A DNA stretch of 64,000 bases. Origin: Granulicella aggregans (GTDB taxonomy: Bacteria > Acidobacteriota > Terriglobia > Terriglobales > Acidobacteriaceae). Below are positions 8,860 to 17,599 of the stretch, in pieces (the stretch's first letter is position 1; every line of letters begins with the position of its first letter). Under the pieces are notes generated by a model, which saw only the letters and a program-made list of their open reading frames with translations, was not told where the DNA came from and made no database searches. The stretch is taken from positions 310,001 to 374,000 of the forward strand of contig NZ_JAGSYE010000002.1 of NCBI RefSeq assembly GCF_025685565.1. The letters run 5' to 3'. The position numbers and the translations under genes were made by a program.

Positions 8860-9066
8860 ATGCAGGCAATTCACGAAGGACAATGCGGTGCATGTGGTCA
8901 CTTCGGCGAACATCATAAGAGCGATGTGCTCGTAACGATCCTCTCCACCAAGAAGGCCGATGAGTCTTTCCTGGAAGATTGCGGCCTTCCTAAGAACGCA
9001 GCGATCCACCTGAAGGTCTCCCCCATCAGCGGATGCGACGGCTTCGTCCCAGCCGCTTCCGCATAA
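8860..9066 (+). CDS. Small Cys/His-rich protein (68 aa), unknown function
   Basis: 68-residue protein starting at ATG 8860 behind a strong AAGGAGG. It has four cysteines: C9 and C12 in Q-C-G-A-C-G-H-F-G-E-H-H, then C41 and C59. With His14, His18 and His19 close to the first pair, a single zinc or iron site is possible, but this is inference. There is no signal peptide or membrane segment. Both neighbours are separated by gaps of more than 150 bases, so it is probably a monocistronic unit. I do not recognise the family. The clean ribosome site and the even spread of cysteines favour a real gene. Confidence 0.7.
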   Translation: MQAIHEGQCGACGHFGEHHKSDVLVTILSTKKADESFLEDCGLPKNAAIHLKVSPISGCDGFVPAASA

Positions 9067-9219
9067 GACGATCTTCCTTGCTTGAGTCGCAGTCGAAACG
9101 GCGGAGCCCATCGGCTCCGCCGTTGCACGTTCACCGAGCCTCGTCATCCTTCGGCCTTCTCGCTCCAGTCACACATCCACGCTCCATCCTCTCGTATCAT
9201 CGAGAGGACAGGAGACACC

Positions 9220-10668
9220 TTGCCACTCGAAACCCAAGCCCCGAATCAAGACCTCGCAATCGTCATCATGGCGGCCGGCAAAGGCACCCGCCTCAAGAGC
9301 AAGCGCCCTAAAGTCCTCCATGAAATCGGCGGACGCTCTTTGCTTCTCCACGTCATCGCCGCCGCAAAGTCCCTCGTCCCCGCCGACCGCATCTACTGCG
9401 TCATCGGCCACGAAGCTGACATGGTCCGTCACGCCGTCGCCCACGCCGGCGTCCACTTCGTCCTGCAGGCTGAGCAGCGCGGCACCGGCCACGCTCTCCA
9501 GACCGCAAAGGCCCACTTCGCCGCAACCGGCGATCCCCTCCCGCAGAACCTGATCGTCCTCTCCGGCGACGCTCCCCTTATCCGTCCGGAGACCCTCCAC
9601 TCCCTCGTTAGCTTCCACACCGAGCAGCACGCCGCGATGACCATCCTCACCGCCGTCCCGCCTGACCCCACCGGCTACGGCCGCGTCATCCGCGCCACCC
9701 CGAATGTTCCCGACGTAACCGCCATCGTCGAGCAGAAGTCTCTATCCCCCGAACAGAAGAACGCGCCCGAGATCAACTCCGGCATCTACTGCTTCAACAC
9801 CGCAGCTCTCTTCTCGAAGCTCGATCTCCTCTCCACCAGCAACGCCCACGGCGAGTATTACCTCACCGACGTCGCCGCCCTCCTCGTCGCCGACAACCAA
9901 CGCGTCGTCGCCATACAGGCCGACTCCGTCGACGAAGTCCTCGGTGCCAATACCATCGCCGAGATGATGCACCTAGACGCCGCCATGCGCCTCGCTACAG
10001 CGAGCCGTCTCATGGCCGAAGGCGTCACCATCTTTCGCCCTGAAACCTGCGTCATCGACGCCGAAGTCCAGGTCGCCCCCGACACGATCATCGAACCCTA
10101 CGTCCAGATCCTCGGCGCGACCCGCATCGGCGCAGACTGCCGCATCCGCTCCTACTCCGTTATCCACTCGTCGGAACTAGGGGAAGGCGTACTCGTTCGC
10201 AACGGCTGCATCCTCGACGGCGCAACCATCGGCGACGGTGCCGTCCTCGGCCCTTACGCGAACCTCCGTCCCGAGAGTCACATTGGTGCCGCCGCCCACG
10301 TCGGCAACTTCTGCGAGACCAAGAAGATCACCCTCGGGGCAGGATCAAAGGCCAACCACCTCACCTACCTCGGCGACGCCGTCATCGGCACCGGCGTCAA
10401 CATCGGGGCCGGCGTCATCACCTGCAACTACGACGGCGTCCACAAGCACACCACCATCATTGGCGACCACTCCTTCATCGGCTCAGACTCTACTCTGGTC
10501 GCCCCGATCATCGTCGGCGAAGGTGCCTACGTAGCCGCCGGCAGCTGTATCACCGAAGAAGTTCCCAACGACGCCCTTGCCTTCGGTCGGGCCCGGCAGG
10601 TCACCAAATCCGGCTGGGCCGCCACCCGCCGCGAAACCATCCGCGCAAAGCAAGCACCCGAGTCATAG
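9220..10668 (+). CDS. glmU: Bifunctional UDP-N-acetylglucosamine pyrophosphorylase / glucosamine-1-phosphate N-acetyltransferase
   Basis: 482-residue GlmU, which makes UDP-GlcNAc for peptidoglycan and lipopolysaccharide in two steps. The N-terminal uridyltransferase carries M-A-A-G-K-G-T-R-L-K-S-K-R-P-K and the L-S-G-D-A-P-L nucleotide motif. The C-terminal half is a left-handed beta-helix of hexapeptide repeats with the acetyltransferase histidine in K-A-N-H-L-T-Y-L-G-D, followed by G-A-G-V-I-T-C-N-Y-D-G. Both active sites look complete. I start at TTG 9220 because ACAGGAG lies just upstream; the reading frame continues back to 9082 but has no matching family sequence there. The length is slightly above the usual 450-460. 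Confidence 0.95.
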   Translation: MPLETQAPNQDLAIVIMAAGKGTRLKSKRPKVLHEIGGRSLLLHVIAAAKSLVPADRIYCVIGHEADMVRHAVAHAGVHFVLQAEQRGTGHALQTAKAHFAATGDPLPQNLIVLSGDAPLIRPETLHSLVSFHTEQHAAMTILTAVPPDPTGYGRVIRATPNVPDVTAIVEQKSLSPEQKNAPEINSGIYCFNTAALFSKLDLLSTSNAHGEYYLTDVAALLVADNQRVVAIQADSVDEVLGANTIAEMMHLDAAMRLATASRLMAEGVTIFRPETCVIDAEVQVAPDTIIEPYVQILGATRIGADCRIRSYSVIHSSELGEGVLVRNGCILDGATIGDGAVLGPYANLRPESHIGAAAHVGNFCETKKITLGAGSKANHLTYLGDAVIGTGVNIGAGVITCNYDGVHKHTTIIGDHSFIGSDSTLVAPIIVGEGAYVAAGSCITEEVPNDALAFGRARQVTKSGWAATRRETIRAKQAPES

Positions 10669-10686
10669 AAGGCCCGCCAACTCAAT

Positions 10687-10744
10687 CGTCATCTCGACCG
10701 TAGTCCGCGCCTTTTGCGGACGCAGTGGAGAGACCCCCGCATTT
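10687..10744. repeat. Interspersed repeat, GTCATCTCGACC family, copy 3 with inserted hairpin
   Basis: Same element as at 1769 but longer: the central GGAGCGAAGC is replaced by a sequence that folds as GTCCGC / GCGGAC around GCCTTTT. The outer ends (GTCATCTCGACCG and GCAGTGGAGAGACCCCCG) are unchanged. It lies 51 bases upstream of the pterin dehydratase start. Confidence 0.75.
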
Positions 10745-10795
10745 CTTTCGCGTGCGCCTCTGCCCATCCGCATCGAACAATCCGAGGAACTCATC

Positions 10796-11092
10796 ATGCC
10801 AAAACTCACCCAAACCGAAATCACAGCCGCCCTGCAAACCCTACCCGGCTGGCAACTCTCCGAAGAAAAACTCATTCACGACTACAACTTCCCCGACTTC
10901 GCCGCCGCCATGGCCTTCGTCAACCAGGTCGCCACCCTCGCCGAGTCCGCCAACCACCACCCCGACATTGACATTCGCTACAACAAAGTCCGCCTCGCCC
11001 TTGTCTCCCACGACTCCGGCGGCATCACCAGACGCGACATCAAGTTTGCAACCTCCATGAACGAAGCCTTTCCGCCACAACGTGAGGGTTAA
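10796..11092 (+). CDS. 4a-hydroxytetrahydrobiopterin dehydratase (pterin-4a-carbinolamine dehydratase)
   Basis: 98-residue PCD/DCoH family protein that dehydrates 4a-hydroxytetrahydropterin, recycling the pterin cofactor of aromatic amino-acid hydroxylases. The active-site pattern is complete: A-N-H54-H55-P56-D followed by Y62, H72 and D81 in the expected spacing. Length is normal for the family. ATG 10796 is preceded by GAGGAA; upstream in-frame codons run through a palindromic repeat. No phenylalanine hydroxylase is in the window. The gene is followed by a strong hairpin and a T-tract, so it probably ends its transcript. Confidence 0.9.
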   Translation: MPKLTQTEITAALQTLPGWQLSEEKLIHDYNFPDFAAAMAFVNQVATLAESANHHPDIDIRYNKVRLALVSHDSGGITRRDIKFATSMNEAFPPQREG

Positions 11093-11099
11093 GGAGTGA

Positions 11100-11146
11100 G
11101 GACTCCCGGTGTTCTGGGAGTCCTTCTAACTGGGGGGAGTTTTTTT
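11100..11146 (+). terminator. Rho-independent terminator with two possible 3' arms
   Basis: GGACTCCC (11100-11107) pairs perfectly with GGGAGTCC (11116-11123). A second GGGAGT at 11135-11140, which runs directly into seven T's, could pair with the same 5' arm. Either form would end transcription of the pterin dehydratase gene. Confidence 0.7.
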
Positions 11147-11258
11147 GCGGATAGGGGAAGCCGGAGTTGTGGGAACTGCTAACCTCGACTGTTTGGTTGC
11201 TACATTCAATCAGACGCGACCTTCGAGCAAAAGTTGCACCCGCTCCGAAAAATAAATT

Positions 11259-11284
11259 GTTTTCTGCATTTTTATACAGAAAAC
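11259..11284 (-). terminator. AT-rich inverted repeat after the M20 peptidase gene
   Basis: GTTTTCTG (11259-11266) and CAGAAAAC (11277-11284) form a perfect eight-base stem with a ten-base loop, 13 bases beyond the minus-strand stop. It has no long T-tract, so terminator activity is only possible. Confidence 0.4.
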
Positions 11285-11296
11285 CGTATTACTGCC

Positions 11297-12349
11297 TCAA
11301 GCCTGCAACTCCCGACCCTCAACAAGGCTCGTCGCGAGATCGTAATAGAGCTCTACGCAGTCCAGCAGCTCCTTCTTCGCGATCCGTTCGTCCGGCGTAT
11401 GCGCCACATGAATCGATCCCGGCCCCAGCAGGAACGGCTCGCCCCACGCCGTAAGCGCCGGAATGTCGGTTGCAAACTTCGCCACCATCGTCGGCAACGT
11501 CCCCACCCGGCGCATCCGCACAAACGGCAGCTCCAGCGTAAACCTCACATCCGCCCGGTCGCCGACTGTCTTCACGATCAGCGCCTTAGTCTCCTCGGAC
11601 GGCCCCACCAGGCGGATCAGAATATGCGCCTCCGCCTTGTCTGCGATCACATTCGGTGCCCGTCCGCCCTCGATCAGCCCGATATTTAACGTTGAAGGCC
11701 CAATCTCCGGTTCGACCGGCAACGGCATCGCAAGAATGTCGTTCAACGCGGCCACCAACTTGTCGATCGCCGACTCCCCCAGCTCCGGGTAAGCCGAGTG
11801 CGCCATCCTGCCCTTCGCCCGCAACTCCACCCGCAGCGCGCCCTTCGAAGCCAGCGCCAGCCGGTTATCCGTCGGCTCACCGTTGATCAGAAACCGCGAT
11901 CCCTTCGGCGACAGGTTCGCAATCTTCGCCCCCGCCGAATCCCGCTCTTCGCCGACTACAAACAGCAGCCCAACCTTGACTCCTGCCTCCCGCAACCGGT
12001 CCGCCGCCGCGATCTGAGCCGCGATAATCCCCTTGGCATCGCAGGTCCCGCGTCCATACAGAAACTCGTCGTCCTCGCTCGATCCAAAGAATGGCGGAAC
12101 GGTGTCCATGTGCGTCGACAGCACCACATCCGGAGTCACTCCCGGCAACGCTGCATACACGTTGAACCGTTCCCCATCCCCAGCTCCCGGAGTCGCCGCG
12201 CGGTCAGGCTGCGGAACCGCCATCCGCTCGACCGCGTACTTCTCGCCTTCAAGAAACTCGTGCAGGAATGCCCCTGCCAGCCCTTCGTGGAAGGTAGTCG
12301 AATGAATGTCGACAAGCTGCTTCGTCAGTTGAATCGCATCGATAGCCAT
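11297..12349 (-). CDS. M20 family metallopeptidase (ArgE/DapE/CPG2 type)
   Basis: 350-residue zinc-dependent amidohydrolase of the acetylornithine deacetylase / succinyl-diaminopimelate desuccinylase group. The metal ligands and base are visible in order: S-T-H-M-D-T-V, then G-R-G-T-C-D-A-K-G, the V-G-E-E-R-D-S catalytic glutamate pair, N-G-E-P-T-D, a dimerisation-domain H-S-A-Y-P, and a final H-V-A-H-T-P-D-E. The set is complete, so it should be active; the substrate (an N-acyl amino acid or peptide) cannot be assigned, and no arginine or lysine genes adjoin it. I start at ATG 12349 (M-A-I-D-A-I-Q); ten further codons upstream are possible. Confidence 0.85.
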   Translation of the reverse strand: MAIDAIQLTKQLVDIHSTTFHEGLAGAFLHEFLEGEKYAVERMAVPQPDRAATPGAGDGERFNVYAALPGVTPDVVLSTHMDTVPPFFGSSEDDEFLYGRGTCDAKGIIAAQIAAADRLREAGVKVGLLFVVGEERDSAGAKIANLSPKGSRFLINGEPTDNRLALASKGALRVELRAKGRMAHSAYPELGESAIDKLVAALNDILAMPLPVEPEIGPSTLNIGLIEGGRAPNVIADKAEAHILIRLVGPSEETKALIVKTVGDRADVRFTLELPFVRMRRVGTLPTMVAKFATDIPALTAWGEPFLLGPGSIHVAHTPDERIAKKELLDCVELYYDLATSLVEGRELQA

Positions 12350-12448
12350 GTGAACTTCAGAATACCCGACGACCCGCAACCCTTGTCACCACGCCCCGAT
12401 AAAGCAGCCGAGCAACCCATAAGTCCGGGTACCCATCAAGTCCGGGTG

Positions 12449-12481
12449 CCCCTATCTGGCAGTCTCATCGCCAGATAGGGG
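12449..12481. repeat. Perfect 12-bp palindrome with GTCTCATC loop
   Basis: CCCCTATCTGGC (12449-12460) and GCCAGATAGGGG (12470-12481) pair perfectly around AGTCTCATC. The palindrome at 29331 has the same loop with a different stem. Immediately upstream is a short direct repeat of AAGTCCGGGT (near 12421 and 12439). Confidence 0.75.
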
Positions 12482-12505
12482 ATCCACGCCAGTAAACTAT
12501 CAAGG

Positions 12506-13192
12506 ATGCCACCCTCCACAACCTCGCACGTCCGCGCCATCGAAGACCTTTACGGCCCCGCCGGTCGCCTCGAAGCCGTCCTGAACACCGGCAGCGACGA
12601 CGCCCCCTACACCGCGCTCGTCTGCCATCCCCACCCGCCCAGCGGAGGCACCCTTCATAACAAGGTCGTCTACAACGCGATGAAGGTCTTCTCCTCCTTC
12701 GGCCTTCCCGTCCTCCGCTTCAACTTCCGCGGAGCGGGCCTAAGCGAAGGCGTCTACGACGACGGCCACGGCGAGCAGAACGACGTCCGTGCCGCCCTCG
12801 AGTGGCTAGAACTCAACTTCCGCAAGCCCATCCTTTTCGCCGGTTTCTCCTTCGGAGCCAACATCGGTCTCCGCGCCTGTTGCGGCGACATTCGCGTGAA
12901 AGGCACCATAGGCCTCGGCCTTCCCATCAACGCCGAGGGCCGCGAGTACACCTACAGCTTCCTTCCCCGTTTGATCGAACCAAAGCTCTTCGTCATCGGC
13001 GATCACGACCCCTTCGCCCTCCGCGAGCAGATCGAGCAAGTCCTTCAAAAGTCCCCGCCACCCAGCGAAACCGTCTGGATCGAAGGCGCAGACCACTTCT
13101 TCCAGGGCATACCGGAGTCACCAAGTCCGAAACTGGACGCGATGAAGCGAGCCATGCAAACCTGGCTCACCAAGACCTACAATCTAAGCTAA
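12506..13192 (+). CDS. Alpha/beta hydrolase (COG2945-like)
   Basis: 228-residue cytoplasmic alpha/beta hydrolase. It shows the H-P-H-P-P-S-G-G-T-L-H-N-K-V-V strand-turn typical of the small COG2945 branch, then R-F-N-F-R-G-A-G-x-S. The nucleophile elbow is G113-F-S115-F-G117, with a late G-D-H-D acid and A-D-H-F histidine. The triad is complete. Such proteins are usually annotated as putative esterases, and no substrate is known. The start follows a palindromic repeat by 24 bases. It is divergent from the M20 peptidase, so this gap must hold promoters for both. Confidence 0.8.
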   Translation: MPPSTTSHVRAIEDLYGPAGRLEAVLNTGSDDAPYTALVCHPHPPSGGTLHNKVVYNAMKVFSSFGLPVLRFNFRGAGLSEGVYDDGHGEQNDVRAALEWLELNFRKPILFAGFSFGANIGLRACCGDIRVKGTIGLGLPINAEGREYTYSFLPRLIEPKLFVIGDHDPFALREQIEQVLQKSPPPSETVWIEGADHFFQGIPESPSPKLDAMKRAMQTWLTKTYNLS

Positions 13193-13230
13193 ACAAAATG
13201 CCTTGCTGCTAAACAATTCGCATTGCCGAA

Positions 13231-13290
13231 GGGCACGGCTTCAGCCCTGCCATAAGCCGACCGCCTAAGAAAACCGGCTTTAGTCGCTGA
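13231..13290. repeat. Degraded copy of the paired hairpin repeat
   Basis: Contains GGGCACGGCTTCAGCCCTGCC and CCGGCTTTAGTCGCTGAA, a decayed version of the two-hairpin units at 3626 and 6843, with several arm mismatches. It fills the gap between two convergent hydrolase genes. Confidence 0.55.
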
Positions 13291-13338
13291 ACTACGCTTC
13301 AGCCCGAGCCACAACCAAACGTCCCCTGAGACGCGAGT

Positions 13339-14250
13339 CTAAGCCCCGACCAGCCACTCCACCATGGCCTGGTTACAAGCGTCCGGCATCTCCGCAAACG
13401 GAAGATGTCCCGCCCCTGGGATCACCACCAGCTTCGAGTTCGGCATCATCGCCCGCAACCGCTCGCCCGAAGGCAGCGTCACCGCCCGGTCCATATCGCC
13501 CCAGATGAACAGCGCAGGTTTGGCCGCCAGATGGATCAACTCCGAACGCAGCGCCCGCATGTCCTCATACCATCCACCAACGATCCCTAGGACATGGTCG
13601 ATCGTCCCCGGAATCCTTAGGCCATCCGTATACGTCTCAAGCGTCCCCTCAACTACCCGCGTCGGATCACCGTACATTCTCGCCAGCGCCGTTGCATGGA
13701 GCATCCTCGGCAACTGTGGCAGTCGCCGCGCGAACCATTGACCCGTCCGGGTGTTGTAGAAACGGATCAGATGCCGCCCCGCATCACAGAATGGATTCGC
13801 CGGGGCGAAAAGGATCAGCTTCCGTACCCGGTCCGGATGCCGCGCCGCAAGCATCATCGCGATCGCCCCGCCGTGCGAGTGCGCCGCAATATCCGCGGAT
13901 TCAAGCCCTAGCGCCTCCATCAGGGCAACAATACGATCTGCCGTAGCCTCGAGGCTCGCATCCAGCCCCGGGACCCGCTCCGACTCGCCCATATTGAACA
14001 GATCAACCGCATACACGCTCGCGTAACGCGAGAGGAACCCGATATTTTGCCGCCAGTTACTTCCCGACCCGACCAGCCCATGTAGAAGCAGCAAAGGCCG
14101 ACCCGCACCTGCGAAATGGTAATGCACCCGAGCGCCATTCACCTCAACATGGTGGTCTTCCACCAACGGGGATGCGGACATTCCCAGCTTCGCTTCACCC
14201 TCGCGCTGCCGCCCTTCACTCGTGGGCAAAGTCAGATTTACGTCCATCAT
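13339..14250 (-). CDS. Alpha/beta fold hydrolase
   Basis: 303-residue alpha/beta hydrolase of the haloperoxidase/epoxide-hydrolase/lipase superfamily. It has an oxyanion motif L-L-H-G-L-V-G-S-G, a nucleophile elbow A-H-S-H-G-G, an acid in I-W-G-D-M-D and a histidine in G-A-G-H-L-P-F, with a helical cap in between. The triad is complete. The start is uncertain: ATG 14250 or 14247 is my choice, because the reading frame continues to 14337 without a ribosome site, and an internal ATG before S-A-S-P-L-V is also possible. No substrate can be assigned. Confidence 0.8.
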   Translation of the reverse strand: MMDVNLTLPTSEGRQREGEAKLGMSASPLVEDHHVEVNGARVHYHFAGAGRPLLLLHGLVGSGSNWRQNIGFLSRYASVYAVDLFNMGESERVPGLDASLEATADRIVALMEALGLESADIAAHSHGGAIAMMLAARHPDRVRKLILFAPANPFCDAGRHLIRFYNTRTGQWFARRLPQLPRMLHATALARMYGDPTRVVEGTLETYTDGLRIPGTIDHVLGIVGGWYEDMRALRSELIHLAAKPALFIWGDMDRAVTLPSGERLRAMMPNSKLVVIPGAGHLPFAEMPDACNQAMVEWLVGA

Positions 14251-14538
14251 GTTGCCCAAGCTCGCCAAAACAGTTCCGCCTCTACCCGTTGCAATCTCAA
14301 AGCTAAATGTTACAGCAATGTGAATCGTTCGCAGCAAAAATTACTCTCACTTCCGCATTACGTCCCATCACTTTTGGATGCAGTTCAGACAAAATTGGAA
14401 CCCTCCCTTGGCGCGGAACGTATTTCGTTGAAACAGCTTGCAAGCCGTCTCTGCAATAACGGAATAGCTTATGATTAGTCATACTGAAGAAGCACTGTAA
14501 TTGAGGCATATCTCCTTCCAGCAACTACACGCGCCGAA
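14251..14538. other. Intergenic region upstream of the sigma-54 promoter
   Basis: About 290 bases between divergent genes, with a lower GC content than the flanks. I see no convincing gene. It is the expected place for enhancer sites for the NtrC-type regulator encoded at 18115, but I could not identify a clear repeated palindrome by eye. Confidence 0.4.
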
Positions 14539-14554
14539 TGGCACTTAAGTTGCT
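14539..14554 (+). promoter_or_regulatory. Sigma-54 (-24/-12) promoter
   Basis: TGGCACTTAAGTTGCT matches the sigma-54 consensus TGGCAC-N5-TTGCA/T at every fixed base with correct spacing. Transcription would begin about ten bases on, giving a very short leader before ATG 14573. The operon it drives encodes an NtrC-type sigma-54 activator, which suggests autoregulation. Confidence 0.75.
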
Positions 14555-14572
14555 ACTTCCCTTGGAACCGCT

Positions 14573-17500
14573 ATGCAGCAGGCCACCCGCACCCGCGCTC
14601 TCGTCATCGCACTCGCCCTCGCGACGATGGCTGCCTGCTTGCTCGCCGGTTTCAACCTCTCCCAGGAAGCCAGCTTCGACATCCCCACCGACGGCATTCG
14701 CTGGCTCGAAGCCACTGGCGGCCTTCGCGCTGACCGCGTCCCCATCGACTCCCCCGGCTACCGTGCCGGCGTTCGCACCGGCGACGTCCTCCAGGCTGTA
14801 AACGATCACCCCACCCCCCGCCTGGCACCCTTTGAACGCGAGATCTATCGCAACGGCATCTGGTCGCACTCCACTTACTCGATCCTGCGCCCCGTCCATC
14901 ACGCCGATACGCCGGACACCGCCGCCAAGCTCGAGATCCAGGTCATCGTTGAACCCACCGATCGCAGCATCAACCTCGGCCTCCGTCTCATCGCCTTGGT
15001 CTATCTCTGTATCGGCCTCTACGTCCTCTTCCGCCGCTGGACTGCGCCCAAGTCCCTCCACTTCTTCGTCTTCTGTCTCGCGTCCTTCGTCCTCTACGCC
15101 TTCCGCTACACCGGCGCGCTTGATCTGCTCGACTCCATCGTCTTCTGGGGCAACGCAGTCGCACTTGCTGTCCAACCCGCCCTGTTCCTCCACTTTGCCT
15201 TCGACTTCTCTGGCTCAGACGACCAGAACGACCGCTTCCGCATACGCCGCCGCGCCATCGGAGCCCTGCTTTACATCCCCGGCGCAGCCCTCGTCGTCCT
15301 CCAGGTCTACGCCCAGCAGTACTGGTCCGCGACCGGCGAGCTGCTCAACCGCCTCAACCAGCTCTTCGTGGGATACCAGGGCCTCTACTACGTCATCGCT
15401 GCTGCGGTCTTCGTCTTGCGCTACGTCAATGCCCGTTCACCTCTCGAACGCCAGCAGCTCAAGTGGCTCACCCGCGGCACGCTCGTCGCCTTTGCTCCCT
15501 ACACGCTGCTCAACGTCCTCCCCCTGATCTTCGACTTCCAGGTTCCCGGCCTTCTGCTCAAGCTCAGCGCCGCCTGCCTCGTCATCCTTCCGCTGACCTT
15601 CAGCTGGGCCATCATCCGCTACCGCCTGATGGACGTTGACCTTATCTTCAAGCGCGGCGTCACCTACACCATCGCCACCGCCGCGCTGGTTGGCCTTTAC
15701 TTCGGGGTGGTCGCCATCGTCTCGGAGACGGTTCGCAGCCGCGTGCCCAGCCTCGGCGTCTGGGGCCTGATGGCCGCCGTCATCGCCACCGGCCTCATCT
15801 TTGATCCGCTCAAGCGCGCCGTCCAGTCGCGCGTGGACCGCATCTTCGACCGAAAGCGCTTCGACTACCGCGAGACCCTCGTCGACTTCGGCCGCAGCCT
15901 CAACTCCCAGACCGACCTTAACGCCCTGGTCGGCTCCATCGTCGAGCGCCTCCCTCAGACCCTGCTCGTGACCCGCGTCGCCGTCTTTCTCGCCACAGAC
16001 GACACCACCCACTCGGTAAAGAAGCGCTTCGAACTGACCGCCTCGCACGGCCTCACCACGCTCACTCCCTCCGATCCCGCAGCTTCCCGCGAGCAGCAGG
16101 TAAAAGCCCTCCGCGCCCTCGATCTCGGCTTCCTCGACTTCGACCGCCGCGACGCCAACAACCATCTCTTCCTCGAAAACCCGCAGCAGGCCCTCACGCT
16201 TCCCGAATCCCAACAACAGGCCGCCCAGCGCCTTGACCTCAACTACTACCTCCCCTGCCGCGTCGCCAACCGGGAAGGCTTCGGCACCCGCACCGTCGCG
16301 GTCATCGGCCTCGGACGCACCAACGACGGCGACTTCCTCTCCTCCGAAGACATGGAGGTCCTCGAATCCCTCGCCGGTTACATTGGCATCGCCATCCAGA
16401 ACGCCCAGCTCTACCGCAGCCTCCAGCAGAAGGCCTCCGAGTTCGAGCGCCTCACCGAGTTCCACGAGAACATCGTCGAGTCCATCAACATCGGCATCTT
16501 CGCCGTCGACCTCGACGACCGCATCACCAGCTGGAACGCGCAGATGGAGTCCCTCTACGGCCGCCCGCGCTCGGAAGCCCTGCTCCAGCCCCTCGACGCC
16601 ATCTTCCCGCCCGAGTTCCTCGCCCGCTACAACAGCGTCCGCGCCCTCGGCGAGAACGGCGGCGAAGCCGGTTATATCAGCGAAGCAGATCAAGGCACCC
16701 ACACCCTCTATAAGTTCCCCATCTCGCTGCCGACCGGCGAAACCCGCACCGCCAACATCGCCATTGCTCCACTCGTCACCCGCAGCTTCCGCACTGTAGG
16801 CCGCATCGTCCTCGTCGACGACATCACCGACCGCATCGAGCTCGAAACCCAGCTCACTCAGTCGGAGAAGCTCTCCTCGATTGGCCTCCTGGCCGCCGGC
16901 GTAGCACACGAGGTCAACACCCCACTCGCCGTCATCTCCAGCTACACCCAGATGCTCACGAAGCAACTCCGCGATGACACCCGCCTCGCCCCAGTTCTAG
17001 AAAAGATCACTCAGCAGACCTTCCGCGCCTCGGAGATCGTCAACGGCCTGCTCAACTTCTCGCGCACCAGCGGAGCCGAGTTCACCGCCATCGACCTGAA
17101 CGCGCTCGTCCACGACACCCTCGTCCTGCTCGAGCACCAGCTCAAGACCGCTCAGGTCCGCGTCGAAACCAACCTCTCGCCATCGCTCCCAGCTATGAAC
17201 GGCAATCAGGGCAAGCTCCAGCAGGTCGTCCTGAACCTGATGCTCAACGCTCGCGATGCCATGCACGGAACCGCCGCCGCAACGCTGCATATCTCGACGG
17301 AGATGCAGAACGGCCGCATCCTCCTCCGCATCAAGGACACGGGAGCAGGCATCGAGCGCGAGCACCTCCACCGGATCTTCGATCCCTTCTTCACCACCAA
17401 GGTCAAGCCCCAACCCGGCCAACACAAAGGCACCGGCCTCGGCCTCGCGGTCACCTACGGCATCATGCAGGAGCATGGCGGCAAGATCTCCGTCGACTCC

Positions 17501-17599
17501 GAGGTCGGCGTAGGCACCACCTTCACCCTTGACTTCCCCGCTCCCATCGCGGCACCCATTGCGTCTCAGCCGCAGGTAGCAACTGCGAGCTATTCATGA
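14573..17599 (+). CDS. Multidomain sensor histidine kinase (PDZ-like, 7TM-type membrane region, GAF, PAS, HisKA, HATPase)
   Basis: 1008-residue membrane kinase. After a first membrane helix (about 8-27) comes a PDZ-like periplasmic segment (about 41-110, with P-G-Y-R-A-G-V-R-T-G-D-V-L), then a block of about seven or eight hydrophobic helices (about 135-420). A GAF domain (about 440-610) and a PAS domain (about 625-750) follow. The HisKA box A-H779-E-V-N-T-P-L holds the phosphorylated histidine, and the ATPase part has N, G1 (D-T-G-A-G-I) and G2 (G-T-G-L-G-L) boxes. It overlaps the next membrane-protein gene by four bases and is probably paired with the NtrC-type regulator at 18115. A sigma-54 promoter lies immediately upstream. 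The signal sensed is unknown. Confidence 0.9.
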   Translation: MQQATRTRALVIALALATMAACLLAGFNLSQEASFDIPTDGIRWLEATGGLRADRVPIDSPGYRAGVRTGDVLQAVNDHPTPRLAPFEREIYRNGIWSHSTYSILRPVHHADTPDTAAKLEIQVIVEPTDRSINLGLRLIALVYLCIGLYVLFRRWTAPKSLHFFVFCLASFVLYAFRYTGALDLLDSIVFWGNAVALAVQPALFLHFAFDFSGSDDQNDRFRIRRRAIGALLYIPGAALVVLQVYAQQYWSATGELLNRLNQLFVGYQGLYYVIAAAVFVLRYVNARSPLERQQLKWLTRGTLVAFAPYTLLNVLPLIFDFQVPGLLLKLSAACLVILPLTFSWAIIRYRLMDVDLIFKRGVTYTIATAALVGLYFGVVAIVSETVRSRVPSLGVWGLMAAVIATGLIFDPLKRAVQSRVDRIFDRKRFDYRETLVDFGRSLNSQTDLNALVGSIVERLPQTLLVTRVAVFLATDDTTHSVKKRFELTASHGLTTLTPSDPAASREQQVKALRALDLGFLDFDRRDANNHLFLENPQQALTLPESQQQAAQRLDLNYYLPCRVANREGFGTRTVAVIGLGRTNDGDFLSSEDMEVLESLAGYIGIAIQNAQLYRSLQQKASEFERLTEFHENIVESINIGIFAVDLDDRITSWNAQMESLYGRPRSEALLQPLDAIFPPEFLARYNSVRALGENGGEAGYISEADQGTHTLYKFPISLPTGETRTANIAIAPLVTRSFRTVGRIVLVDDITDRIELETQLTQSEKLSSIGLLAAGVAHEVNTPLAVISSYTQMLTKQLRDDTRLAPVLEKITQQTFRASEIVNGLLNFSRTSGAEFTAIDLNALVHDTLVLLEHQLKTAQVRVETNLSPSLPAMNGNQGKLQQVVLNLMLNARDAMHGTAAATLHISTEMQNGRILLRIKDTGAGIEREHLHRIFDPFFTTKVKPQPGQHKGTGLGLAVTYGIMQEHGGKISVDSEVGVGTTFTLDFPAPIAAPIASQPQVATASYS

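Noticed and set aside
12421..12448. Riboswitch or operator in front of the hydrolase at 12506
   Set aside because: The direct AAGTCCGGGT repeat and palindrome resemble intergenic repeats found elsewhere in the window; no known riboswitch core is visible.
15437..16966. Long open frame antisense to the histidine kinase (509 codons)
   Set aside because: It is the mirror of the high-GC codon pattern of the kinase; the translated sequence is Glu/Gly/Val-rich with no recognisable domain.
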